Shown here piece by piece: positions 49,983 to 57,310 of a DNA stretch of 58,698 nt. The stretch covers positions 1-58,698 of the forward strand of contig JAHFCF010000017.1 of assembly GCA_023249645.1 (NCBI GenBank), read 5' to 3'. The translations under genes and the position numbers were made by a program. The stretch comes from Elusimicrobiota bacterium. Lineage in GTDB: Bacteria > Elusimicrobiota > Elusimicrobia > UBA1565 > UBA9628. The notes below the pieces were generated by a model. That model saw only the letters and a program-made list of their open reading frames with translations. It made no database searches and was not told where the DNA came from. How positions within the stretch are numbered: the stretch's first letter is position 1; every line of letters begins with the position of its first letter.

Positions 49983-51328
49983 ACCAGCTCTCTGGCCTGG
50001 CGGGCGAGCTTCTGGACTGGATGCGGCGCCAGGATGCTTCTGTCGAAGCCGAGTTGTATCTCGGCCGCGGCGAGGAGCGCGGCGTCGAGAGGCGCGAGGG
50101 CCGTCTCGATGATGTCCATCACGGCTCCTGCGAGGGAGCGGGCCTCAGGCTCTTGGCCAACGGACGCATGGGGTTCGGTTCGGCCGGCGGACTCTCGCCG
50201 GAGGTCGTCCAAGGCCTTTACCGCCGGGTGCGTGAGCAGATGGCGTATCTGGAGCCCGATCCCTGCAAGGACCTCCCCGGTCCGGTATCCATCTCTGGCG
50301 ATGCGGTTTTGGAGCAGTCGCTTTGGGATGGCGGCCTGTTTCAGGAACCTTTAGAGTCCTTGGAGGAGCGTCTGAGCACGGCCGAGTCCGCGGCCTTGTC
50401 GTCGGATCGCAGGCTGTCGTCCATGCTGCGCTCCGGCTACGGCGAGTCGCGCGGAGAATCGGTCGTCGCGAACACGCGGGGAGTCTTGGCTCACAGCCGC
50501 GGCACGTCGGCCTCCATCGGTTTCTCCGCTTTGGGCTGCGAGGGTCCGGAGGTCCAGACGGGTTCGTCCTTCCAGGTCGCCTGTAAGGCGGCTCCGCTCG
50601 ACTTCAACAAGACCGCGCTCCAGGCGGCGCAGCGGACCCTCGGCCTTTTGGGCGGGCGCAAGCTGGCCGGCGGCCGCCGGGCCGTCATCTTCGACCCTTG
50701 GGTGGCGGGGGACATCCTCGGCTTGGCGGCGAGGCTCCTGTGCGCGGACGAGGTGCAGAAGGGCCGCTCGCTTTTGGCTGGGAGACTCGGCCGTCCGGTC
50801 GGCTCGAAGCTGCTCACCCTGGTGGACGACCCTCGACGCCTGGGCGGCTCAGGGAGCTGTCTGCATGACGATGAGGGTTGTTCGACGGCCGCCAAAACCA
50901 TGATCGAGGCCGGGATCATCAAGGATTACTTCTACGATACCGGGACGGGCAAAAAAGACGGCCGTGCAGGCAATGCCTCGGCGAGCAGGGCTTCCTACAA
51001 AGGCCCTCCCAGCCCCGGCTCTTCCAATTTTTATCTGGCGCCCGGGACCGTGTCTCGGGAGAAGCTCATCGCCGGCACCCGGGACGGGATCCTGGTCTAC
51101 GAGATCATGGGCATGCACATGGCCGACCCGATCTCCGGAGAGTTCTCCGTGGGCGTCTCCGGGTTTGCGGTGGAGGGCGGCCAGCTCGGCTCTCCGGTCA
51201 AAAAGGCCATGATCTCCGGTAATCTTCTGGACCTGTTGGCGCATATCGACGCGGTTGCGGATGATCTCACTTTCTATGGGTCTATCGGCGCTCCCACCTT
51301 CCGTGTCTCTGAGATGTCCGTGGCCTGA
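49979..51328 (+). CDS. pmbA: TldD/PmbA-family metalloprotease-like protein
   Basis: 449 residues resembling PmbA (TldE), the partner that lacks the zinc-binding HExxxH of TldD. Features: N-terminal RREGRLDDVHHGSCEGAGLRLL, central GRRAVIFDPWVAGDIL and C-terminal SGNFYLAPG-type SSNFYLAPGT and GEFSVGVSGFAVEGGQL. The TldD/E pair degrades unfolded or RiPP precursor peptides. No tldD is adjacent. Confidence 0.88.
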   Translation: MNQLSGLAGELLDWMRRQDASVEAELYLGRGEERGVERREGRLDDVHHGSCEGAGLRLLANGRMGFGSAGGLSPEVVQGLYRRVREQMAYLEPDPCKDLPGPVSISGDAVLEQSLWDGGLFQEPLESLEERLSTAESAALSSDRRLSSMLRSGYGESRGESVVANTRGVLAHSRGTSASIGFSALGCEGPEVQTGSSFQVACKAAPLDFNKTALQAAQRTLGLLGGRKLAGGRRAVIFDPWVAGDILGLAARLLCADEVQKGRSLLAGRLGRPVGSKLLTLVDDPRRLGGSGSCLHDDEGCSTAAKTMIEAGIIKDYFYDTGTGKKDGRAGNASASRASYKGPPSPGSSNFYLAPGTVSREKLIAGTRDGILVYEIMGMHMADPISGEFSVGVSGFAVEGGQLGSPVKKAMISGNLLDLLAHIDAVADDLTFYGSIGAPTFRVSEMSVA

Positions 51329-51356
51329 AATACGGAAAATACGGAAAGGTCTGACC

Positions 51357-51785
51357 CTAGACTTGGCGGTCGACCACGACGTGGATGCGGTTCTCGCCGG
51401 GGTAGACCGGGGCGGGCTGCGCGCCTTTGAGATCGCCCCGCACGGGCTTGCCCACCGTGCCGTGGGAGTTCATCTCGACTTCGATGCGCAGAGGCGTGTT
51501 CGCGGGCAATTCAGGCACGATGAGGTCTGCTGGCTCGATGCTGAAGCGGACGGGGAACTGCGGGTTGACGATGCGGTGCACGGCCACGGGTACGTCGCCG
51601 TCGTTCTTGGCCACGATGAACATGACCGCGTTGTTGGCCGGCAGGCGCTTTTGAAGGGCCGAGGCGATGGTGACGGTCCCGGACAGGAAGAACTCGCTGC
51701 GGCCGCAGCCGGCCAAAGCCAGAGCCGAGGCGGCGAGGATCAGGCCGCGGGCGATGGCGGAGCGTTGGTTCTGATGGCCAGCCAT
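51357..51785 (-). CDS. Lipoprotein resembling the CcmI/NrfG C-terminal domain
   Basis: 142 residues with a lipobox (LALAGC) at about 22-27. The mature part (SGTVTIASALQKRLPANNAVMFIVAKNDG..VPVAVHRI) resembles the periplasmic C-terminal domain of cytochrome-c biogenesis CcmI proteins, but no other ccm gene is present. Overlaps the upstream membrane gene by 46 bp, so its real start might be later, though the lipobox limits the choice. Convergent with pmbA. Confidence 0.6.
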   Translation of the reverse strand: MAGHQNQRSAIARGLILAASALALAGCGRSEFFLSGTVTIASALQKRLPANNAVMFIVAKNDGDVPVAVHRIVNPQFPVRFSIEPADLIVPELPANTPLRIEVEMNSHGTVGKPVRGDLKGAQPAPVYPGENRIHVVVDRQV

Positions 51786-52522
51786 AGATAGGTTCCTGTC
51801 GCCGCGACCGCGAGGACGGGGAAGAAGGGGATATGGGCGGGCACGAAGAGCATGATCGCCTGCACGGCGATGAGCAGGGTCTGGGCGTAGGCGCTGAGGC
51901 TGAAGAGGGACTTGTACTCCAGGCCGGCCTCGCTCACGCCGTTGATGATGAGGCCGATGCAGGAATAGAAGAGCGCGGCCAGGCTCTTCCAGAGGAAGAA
52001 GACGACGAAGCAGGCGGCAAATCCCGCGGGATAGAGGAGCCTGGAGAGGTTGCGGGCGAGTTCCCGATAGAACTTGTCGTCCAGGACGAAGGGCTTGGCA
52101 GGACCCTTGGAGAGGTCGTAGACCTCGACTTGGCCGGCGCCCTTCAGGACGTGGATGGCGCTGGCGGTCGCGTAGGCCATGACCTTGGCGTCCGCCATCT
52201 CCTGGGCCGTGACCGGGGCGGTCCGGGCGGTGTCGAGGATGACGGCGATCTGCGGCAGGGCGGGATAGCGCAGGACGAGGCGTTCATTGGTTGGCGTGGA
52301 GAGCCGGCCGTTGGCGTAAGTGATGACCGGCACGGAGGTCCCCATCCAGTTGAAGGTCCCCTGCAGGACGGGCCACACGCGGACTCGGAGCATCACCGTG
52401 AGGACCAGCGAGAACAACACGCTGAGATAGACCAGGTAGCCAAAGGTGCGGCCCAGGCTTTGCGTGGAGACCTTCTTGTAGAAATTGACGCTGGTGATGG
52501 CGTTGATGGGGGCTAGGATCAT
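51740..52522 (-). CDS. Polytopic membrane protein (DUF1189-like)
   Basis: 260 residues with one N-terminal and three C-terminal hydrophobic segments around an extracytoplasmic domain (about 55-165). Layout and SVNFYKKV-type start fit DUF1189 proteins, a family without known function. Leaderless start by the -10 spacing. Confidence 0.6.
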   Translation of the reverse strand: MILAPINAITSVNFYKKVSTQSLGRTFGYLVYLSVLFSLVLTVMLRVRVWPVLQGTFNWMGTSVPVITYANGRLSTPTNERLVLRYPALPQIAVILDTARTAPVTAQEMADAKVMAYATASAIHVLKGAGQVEVYDLSKGPAKPFVLDDKFYRELARNLSRLLYPAGFAACFVVFFLWKSLAALFYSCIGLIINGVSEAGLEYKSLFSLSAYAQTLLIAVQAIMLFVPAHIPFFPVLAVAATGTYLWLAIRTNAPPSPAA

Positions 52523-52528
52523 GAAGAC

Positions 52529-52534
52529 AGTATA
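52529..52534 (-). promoter_or_regulatory. -10 box for leaderless mRNA of the DUF1189-like gene
   Basis: TATACT on the minus strand, 6 nt before the ATG at 52522. TTGCCG is 19 bp further up, a poor -35. Confidence 0.5.
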
Positions 52535-52539
52535 CTAAA

Positions 52540-52872
52540 TCAATTGAAAGAGCCGGCAAGGACGAGGTTGTTGGAGAGCTGTTTGAAGAGTTGCCAGGCC
52601 TGATAGCAGCGCAGGCCGACCCAGTACGTGAAGGCGGCCAAGGCGATGGTGTAGATCCAGCGGGCGGTCCGCGAGAGGACAGGCGAGCGCCAGACGAGGA
52701 CGATGCTCAAGGGGCCCAGGGCGATGAAGGTCAAGAGGATGATTCCCCAGTGCTGATAGTACCAGGGGAAGCTCACCAGGTCCTTGCCGCAGAATCGGCA
52801 GAAGTTGTCATGTGAATCAGCCATCTTGCCACAAGCCCAACACAGGCCGCCTTCCTTGGGGTTCTTGGACAT
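52540..52872 (-). CDS. Zinc-ribbon membrane protein
   Basis: 110 residues: N-terminal treble-cysteine ribbon C11-x2-C14 ... C25-x2-C28 (CWAC and CRFC), then two membrane helices. Zinc-ribbon/TM proteins of this kind are common and mostly uncharacterised. Leaderless start. Confidence 0.7.
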   Translation of the reverse strand: MSKNPKEGGLCWACGKMADSHDNFCRFCGKDLVSFPWYYQHWGIILLTFIALGPLSIVLVWRSPVLSRTARWIYTIALAAFTYWVGLRCYQAWQLFKQLSNNLVLAGSFN

Positions 52873-52878
52873 GGGGTG

Positions 52879-52884
52879 ATTATA
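52879..52884 (-). promoter_or_regulatory. -10 box for leaderless mRNA of the zinc-ribbon gene
   Basis: TATAAT on the minus strand, 6 nt before the ATG at 52872, located just downstream of the amidase stop. Confidence 0.55.
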
Positions 52885-52890
52885 CGCCTA

Positions 52891-53628
52891 TCAGCGGGTC
52901 TTCGCTAGAGCCGGGGCGGACGTCGGCACGCGGTGCGCCAGATGATTGGCCAGGCCGGCGGCCAAGGACTCGGCGAGTTTCTCCTGGTAGGCGGGATCGG
53001 CCAGGAGCTTGGCCTCCTCCGGGTTGCTTAAAAAGCCCAATTCGACGAGCACGCTGGGCGTGCGGGGATTCTTGAGGACGTAGTAGTCGGCGCGTTCCAC
53101 GGATTCGACGCGCACTCCGCAGTGGCGCAAGCCGCGAGCGAGGTCTCTGGCCAGTAAGGCGCCCGCGCGGATCTGGGCGGTCGGCGGCGCGGGCAGGGGC
53201 GGGATCTTGCGATGATGGCGGTGATGCTGGTCGCTTCGGCTCTGGCCTTTGCCGAAGGCATAGAGAGTGACCCCGTGCAGATTTTTGGCGGGGACCTTGT
53301 TGGCGTGCAGGGAGATGAAGAGGGAGCCGTTCCACGCGGAGGTCTCGTCCGTGCGGCGGTTGAGGGGGATGAACTCGTCGGAGTCCCGGGTCATCTCGAT
53401 GGGGCCCAGTCCCAGGGTCTCGAGCTCGGTCTTCAATCGGCGCGCGACGGCCAGCGTGATGTTCTTCTCCTGTTCTCCGGCGGAGACGGCGCCCATGTCC
53501 GCGCCGCCGTGGCCCGCGTCGATGATGATGGGACGTGCCACGCCGAAGGCCGCCGGCCCGCCGTAGGCTGGGGCAACGACGAGGGCGATGATAAAAAAGA
53601 AGCCGAGTCTGGCTTTGAAAACCGCCAT
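52891..53628 (-). CDS. N-acetylmuramoyl-L-alanine amidase (Amidase_3)
   Basis: 245 residues with a signal peptide (FFFIIALVVAPAYG). Zinc amidase motifs: IIIDAGHGGADMGA (first His), E in the KNITLAVA strand context, LFISLHANKVP (second His) and C-terminal VLVELGFLSNPEEA with the catalytic Glu. Cleaves peptide stems from septal peptidoglycan in the periplasm. A His-rich loop replaces the usual insertion in the middle. AAGGAGGA ribosome site and its own promoter. Confidence 0.93.
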   Translation of the reverse strand: MAVFKARLGFFFIIALVVAPAYGGPAAFGVARPIIIDAGHGGADMGAVSAGEQEKNITLAVARRLKTELETLGLGPIEMTRDSDEFIPLNRRTDETSAWNGSLFISLHANKVPAKNLHGVTLYAFGKGQSRSDQHHRHHRKIPPLPAPPTAQIRAGALLARDLARGLRHCGVRVESVERADYYVLKNPRTPSVLVELGFLSNPEEAKLLADPAYQEKLAESLAAGLANHLAHRVPTSAPALAKTR

Positions 53629-53672
53629 GACAGAACGGTCCTCCTTAAGTCAGCATTCCTCGGCGCGAATGA

Positions 53673-53701
53673 ACTATAACAGGATGGCTCGGTATTGTCA
53701 A
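53673..53701 (-). promoter_or_regulatory. Sigma-70 promoter of the amidase gene
   Basis: TTGACA (53696-53701), 17-bp spacer, TATAGT (53673-53678), near consensus. TAGGCCCAAAATGGGTC lies directly upstream of the -35, as in the two small-RNA promoters. Confidence 0.8.
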
Positions 53702-53723
53702 GACCCATTTTGGGCCTACGACA

Positions 53724-55049
53724 TCAGCGCGCTTCTATGAACTGGCTGCCCGTGGAATGCCAGGCTTTATAGAACCGCTCCGCCGGCATCAAGCGGCGCC
53801 CCCCGCCCGCATAGCCAGTGTCGTTGATGTAGAAGCCGAGCGGCTTGGTTGGGTCCTTGGCTTCCAGTTCCACGCCGGTCAGAAGGACCATATGGGATCC
53901 ATCACTTTGAGATTCGTCATACCAGAGCAAATCAGCCGCGACGACGACGAGAAGCATCTTGCCTGTGCCGGCTGCTGCCACGAGTTCCTCGTCATTGGCC
54001 AAGGCATGCTGGGCGATCAGGAGGCCATGGTCTTGCAGAAGATCGCCCGCATGTGCCGCCGTGATGTGGCCGTGCTGGCGCGTCCCAATATAATAGTGCT
54101 TTTGGACGGATTCCTTGAAAAGAGCGTCCTCCTGCTGCTCGGGCGTTCCAAGGGGAGCTGCATTGTAGGCCCGCAGGAACTCCGACTGAACGGCGATGGC
54201 ACAGGTGTTTCCTTTCTGGAGATGCACCAGAGAAGCGCGTTCTTCGGGTTTTCCGGCTGTGATGCTCTCGCTACGCTCATGTCTTGCGCGGACTTTGGCG
54301 GCTTCTTGGGCTTCCAACTCAAAATTCTGATAGCTTGAACCATACAGCCATTTGCTGACCCAGATAGGCAGGCCTGACAAGTGGTACGGATTTAATTTGT
54401 ATGCGGGAGACGCGGACGGTCCCGGCGCATATTTTTTCTCCTTGAGCGGCAGGGTTTGGCCAAGCAGCGATGGCCCACCCAGGTCGAGGATCTCTGGCTG
54501 CTTGAACAGCCAGTCGGTCGGCAACTTGATCTCATTGATCGGGATGTCCAGTTTCAGTCGGCGTCCTTGAGGCACCAGGCTGGGGGACGCGGACCCATTC
54601 CAACGTGCGGAAAGGCCGAGCTTTTTTTGCAGTTCGATGAGATAATCGCGGATCCGGGCAAGGCGCTCGGCGGTCTTGTTGGAGTCAGCGCGGAGGTCCG
54701 CTGTTTTTTCCCAGCGTGGATTGCCCAGAGTAAACGTGATATGGCTGAAAATGATCCCGTGATGCTGCATCATGATGCCGGCTTCCCTATCTATGGCACT
54801 GAGCTGTAAAGTGAAGTCCGCCAGGGTCTGGGGAGGGAGAGGAAAGCTGGCTGCTGCGATGGCCCGCTCCAGGGCGACTGTGCGCGACTCCAGGTCCGCC
54901 ACCTGAGAGTCGATCATGCGGGTCGCGAATCCGATGCGTTCGGCTTCAGCGCAGGGCGCCTTATCCTCGATGCAGTCATCGCCGACACAATCCCAAGCGG
55001 CCACGGATAGGACTATAATGGCGCCGGCCAGGGATCGGGAGATTCTCAT
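53724..55049 (-). CDS. Exported C39-like cysteine peptidase candidate
   Basis: 441 residues with signal peptide (MRISRSLAGAIIVLSVAAWDC), a helical N-terminal region (about 35-150) and a C-terminal papain-like domain. Candidate catalytic residues: C283 in GNTCAIAVQSEFL, H386 in SDGSHMVLLTG and N409/D410 in YINDTGYAGG, with the spacing of C39_2-type enzymes. Substrate unknown; no ABC exporter nearby, so not a bacteriocin-processing transporter. The ATG at 55049 starts the signal peptide; TTG 55061 is an alternative. Confidence 0.65.
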   Translation of the reverse strand: MRISRSLAGAIIVLSVAAWDCVGDDCIEDKAPCAEAERIGFATRMIDSQVADLESRTVALERAIAAASFPLPPQTLADFTLQLSAIDREAGIMMQHHGIIFSHITFTLGNPRWEKTADLRADSNKTAERLARIRDYLIELQKKLGLSARWNGSASPSLVPQGRRLKLDIPINEIKLPTDWLFKQPEILDLGGPSLLGQTLPLKEKKYAPGPSASPAYKLNPYHLSGLPIWVSKWLYGSSYQNFELEAQEAAKVRARHERSESITAGKPEERASLVHLQKGNTCAIAVQSEFLRAYNAAPLGTPEQQEDALFKESVQKHYYIGTRQHGHITAAHAGDLLQDHGLLIAQHALANDEELVAAAGTGKMLLVVVAADLLWYDESQSDGSHMVLLTGVELEAKDPTKPLGFYINDTGYAGGGRRLMPAERFYKAWHSTGSQFIEAR

Positions 55050-55069
55050 GGAATTGCCCAAGTGGGAAT

Positions 55070-55137
55070 AGTATGAGCCGGAGAGGCGGTCGTGTCAATC
55101 GCCAAAAGACCTATACAACGCCTGGGTCTATTGGCCC
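55070..55137 (-). promoter_or_regulatory. Promoter and AGGTC motif of the C39-like gene
   Basis: TTGACA (55093-55098), 17-bp spacer, CATACT (55070-55075). Immediately upstream is TATAGGTCTTTTGGC (reverse of 55101-55115) and a second copy CCTGGGTCTATTGGCCC at 55121-55137 in opposite orientation. Confidence 0.6.
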
Positions 55138-55191
55138 TCCCTGGGGGCAATGGCTCGGCATGTCGGCGTCGGCGCTCCGACTTTCTGAAGC

Positions 55192-55758
55192 TCACCGGCC
55201 CAGGGGCTGGAAGGTCTTGAGGCACTGCAGAAAATTGCTGCGATAGTCCAGGTAGAGGTCCTGCGTGGATGAGAGCGTGATCCAATAATAGCCCGCACCG
55301 CTCGGAATGACCGCGACATCCTGGTGGATGACATCCTCGTTGGAGGGAAGGCTTTCCTCGGGGAGCTGATGCTTCTGCGTGATCTCGAAGACTCGGGCCA
55401 GGGCGTTGCCCGCGCGCATGAGGCGCACCGGCGTGGAGTGGCGGTCCAAGGCCTTGTCGTCGCGGCGCGCCAGTTCCACGGCCTTCTTGGTCTCCACGAA
55501 ACCGGGCATGTCCTTGTCGATCCAGCGCACGGAGAAGCCCGCGCGGAAGGTCCCCGCCTGATTGTTCGGCCCCATGAGGCGCGCCACGGAGCCCAGGGCG
55601 TCTTCCTCCTCGAAGGACTGCCAGGAGCGAGGCATCTCGCAGGAGAACATCCGCGAGGGCGGGGTGTAGAGATGGGTCTTGCCTTGACTCTCCTCGGCCT
55701 CCTGGGCCATGAGAGGAGCGGCGCACAGCAAGAGCGCCAGACTAATCTTGGAGAGCAT
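55192..55758 (-). CDS. Small exported protein, unknown family
   Basis: 188 residues: signal peptide (MLSKISLALLLCAAPLMAQ), then a compact domain (MFSCEMPRSWQSFEEEDALG; YYWITLSSTQDLYLDYRSNF) that resembles PsbP/DUF1795-like lipocalin-type folds seen in exported proteins. ATG 55758 is chosen because it begins the signal peptide; it overlaps the upstream gene by 17 bp. Confidence 0.7.
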   Translation of the reverse strand: MLSKISLALLLCAAPLMAQEAEESQGKTHLYTPPSRMFSCEMPRSWQSFEEEDALGSVARLMGPNNQAGTFRAGFSVRWIDKDMPGFVETKKAVELARRDDKALDRHSTPVRLMRAGNALARVFEITQKHQLPEESLPSNEDVIHQDVAVIPSGAGYYWITLSSTQDLYLDYRSNFLQCLKTFQPLGR

Positions 55759-57241
55759 GGGGTTGCCTCTCTTGGCGGATGCGCCTTTCGGCCTCGACCG
55801 ACTCGGCCACAACGGACTGCCCCTTGGGGTCCATCCGGCTCATGGCTTCGCCGTGCGCCGCGGCCAAGGAATCGACGAGCCAGTCGCGGTATTCGATCGG
55901 CCAATCGCGCCAGAGCCGATAGGAGGACTTCATCTCGCCTTGCAGGAAGCTGTCGTTGCCGGCTTCGCGGGCCACGACGTCATAAAAGAGCGCCTGGGCC
56001 GCGCGGGCGGCCGATTCCACGGCGTAGGGGGAGGAATCCCAGCCGCGCAGACGGGAGTCTAAGCGCAGGAGCTCGGCCAGAAGCGAGCCGGCTTGCTGCT
56101 CGGTGCTGTAAAGGACTTTTTGGCTGCCCTCGGGCGCTTTGGCGGATAGGGGAAGGATCGTGGCCACGCCGTTGAAGAAAAGCACGCGCTTGTGGTGCAC
56201 GAACACTCCCTGATTGAGGGTGATGGAGATTTTCTCCGGAGAGTCCATGACGAGGCGGCTGTAGGCCTGCAAGCCGCAGCGCTCGGAGTCCAAAGTGATC
56301 TGGGGGATGGCGAACATGAGGTCGTTGATCACGCGCAGGCGGGCGAAGGGCGCCTTGGCCGCGATCAGGCGCAGCAGGGCTTTCACGTCCTTGTTGTAGG
56401 GCGCGTCCTTTAAGAAGAGCTCGAATTCCTCATTGGAGATGGTGCGCATGGCCAGTGAGCGCACGGGCGCTGCCGGCGGCGGAGGGGGCGCGATAACCAG
56501 CGGCGCAGGCTGAGCGACGACTGCGACTGCAGGTGCTGGCGGTACAACAACCGCTGGGGTGATGGCTGCCGCAGGAGCGGCTGGGATCGGCGCCGGCTGA
56601 GCAACGATTGTGATTGGAGGTATTGGCGGTGCAACAACTACTGAGGGGATGACTGCTGCGGGAGCAACTGGAACTGCTGCCATCGGTGTAGGTTGGACCA
56701 CGGGCGCGTCTGGGACCGGTGCGGGTTGAACAACGACTGCAGGCGCTGGCGGCGTCGCAATCGGTGCGGCTTCTCTGTCGCGCAGCTCCGGTTCCGGGAG
56801 CCTCGCCTTGGGCAGGGGGATGAGGTCCAGGCTCTCCAGCTCTTCCAGCGAGAAATAGCGCCGGAAATTTTTGCGCGTCTCCAGGTTGAAAAGAGACCAA
56901 TTCGCATGGAGTATGGCCCGCATGGACTCGCGTTCCTCGAAGGTCAGGTGCTTCTCGCCTTCGCTTTTGTTCAGGATGAGATCGAGCTGCAGGAGGACCT
57001 GCAGGCGTTTGCGGCCCTCCAGGCTTTGGAGGAGGAAGGGCAGTTCATCCGATGGCACGGGCTTGGAGGTCGTGGGATCGATCACCGAGCCGTTCGGCTG
57101 GATCCGAAAACGATTTTCTATGAGGAGCTGGATCTGGCTCCCCATCAGAGAGGCGAGCGGCGCATGGGCGACGGCGAGCATCTCGGCGCGCAGGGGGAGT
57201 ATGGCCACGCACAGCACTCCCAGGACGCTGGGAAGAATCAT
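55742..57241 (-). CDS. Exported protein with long Pro/Ala/Val linker, unknown family
   Basis: 499 residues from ATG 57241. Signal peptide (MILPSVLGVLCVAILPLRA), N-terminal domain to about 165, a ~110-residue low-complexity linker built from repeats such as VVAPPIPPITIVAQPAPIP, and a C-terminal domain (about 280-499) with NEEFELFLKDAPYNKDVKAL. No family recognised; the linker suggests a protein spanning the periplasm or cell wall. The 39 codons read upstream of ATG 57241 include the promoter and are not coding. Confidence 0.7.
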   Translation of the reverse strand: MILPSVLGVLCVAILPLRAEMLAVAHAPLASLMGSQIQLLIENRFRIQPNGSVIDPTTSKPVPSDELPFLLQSLEGRKRLQVLLQLDLILNKSEGEKHLTFEERESMRAILHANWSLFNLETRKNFRRYFSLEELESLDLIPLPKARLPEPELRDREAAPIATPPAPAVVVQPAPVPDAPVVQPTPMAAVPVAPAAVIPSVVVAPPIPPITIVAQPAPIPAAPAAAITPAVVVPPAPAVAVVAQPAPLVIAPPPPPAAPVRSLAMRTISNEEFELFLKDAPYNKDVKALLRLIAAKAPFARLRVINDLMFAIPQITLDSERCGLQAYSRLVMDSPEKISITLNQGVFVHHKRVLFFNGVATILPLSAKAPEGSQKVLYSTEQQAGSLLAELLRLDSRLRGWDSSPYAVESAARAAQALFYDVVAREAGNDSFLQGEMKSSYRLWRDWPIEYRDWLVDSLAAAHGEAMSRMDPKGQSVVAESVEAERRIRQERQPHALQD

Positions 57242-57247
57242 AGTCAC

Positions 57248-57253
57248 AGTATA
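57248..57253 (-). promoter_or_regulatory. -10 box for leaderless mRNA of the linker protein
   Basis: TATACT on the minus strand, 6 nt before the ATG at 57241. Confidence 0.55.
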
Positions 57254-57275
57254 AAGAAGCGTGATTATGGAAATA

Positions 57276-57304
57276 TTGCAAACTCCGCGGTCATAAGGCA
57301 TAAT
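57276..57304 (+). promoter_or_regulatory. Promoter of nagZ, leaderless
   Basis: TTGCAA (57276-57281), 17-bp spacer, CATAAT (57299-57304), then 6 nt to the ATG at 57311. TTGCAA is self-complementary and lies in the 69-bp gap between two divergent leaderless genes. Confidence 0.6.
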
Positions 57305-57310
57305 GCCCGC

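Noticed and set aside
51329-51356. REP remnant between pmbA and the lipoprotein gene (GGTCTGACCCT, tandem ATACGGAAA)
   Set aside because: Too short and too diverged from the REP at 37218 to call.
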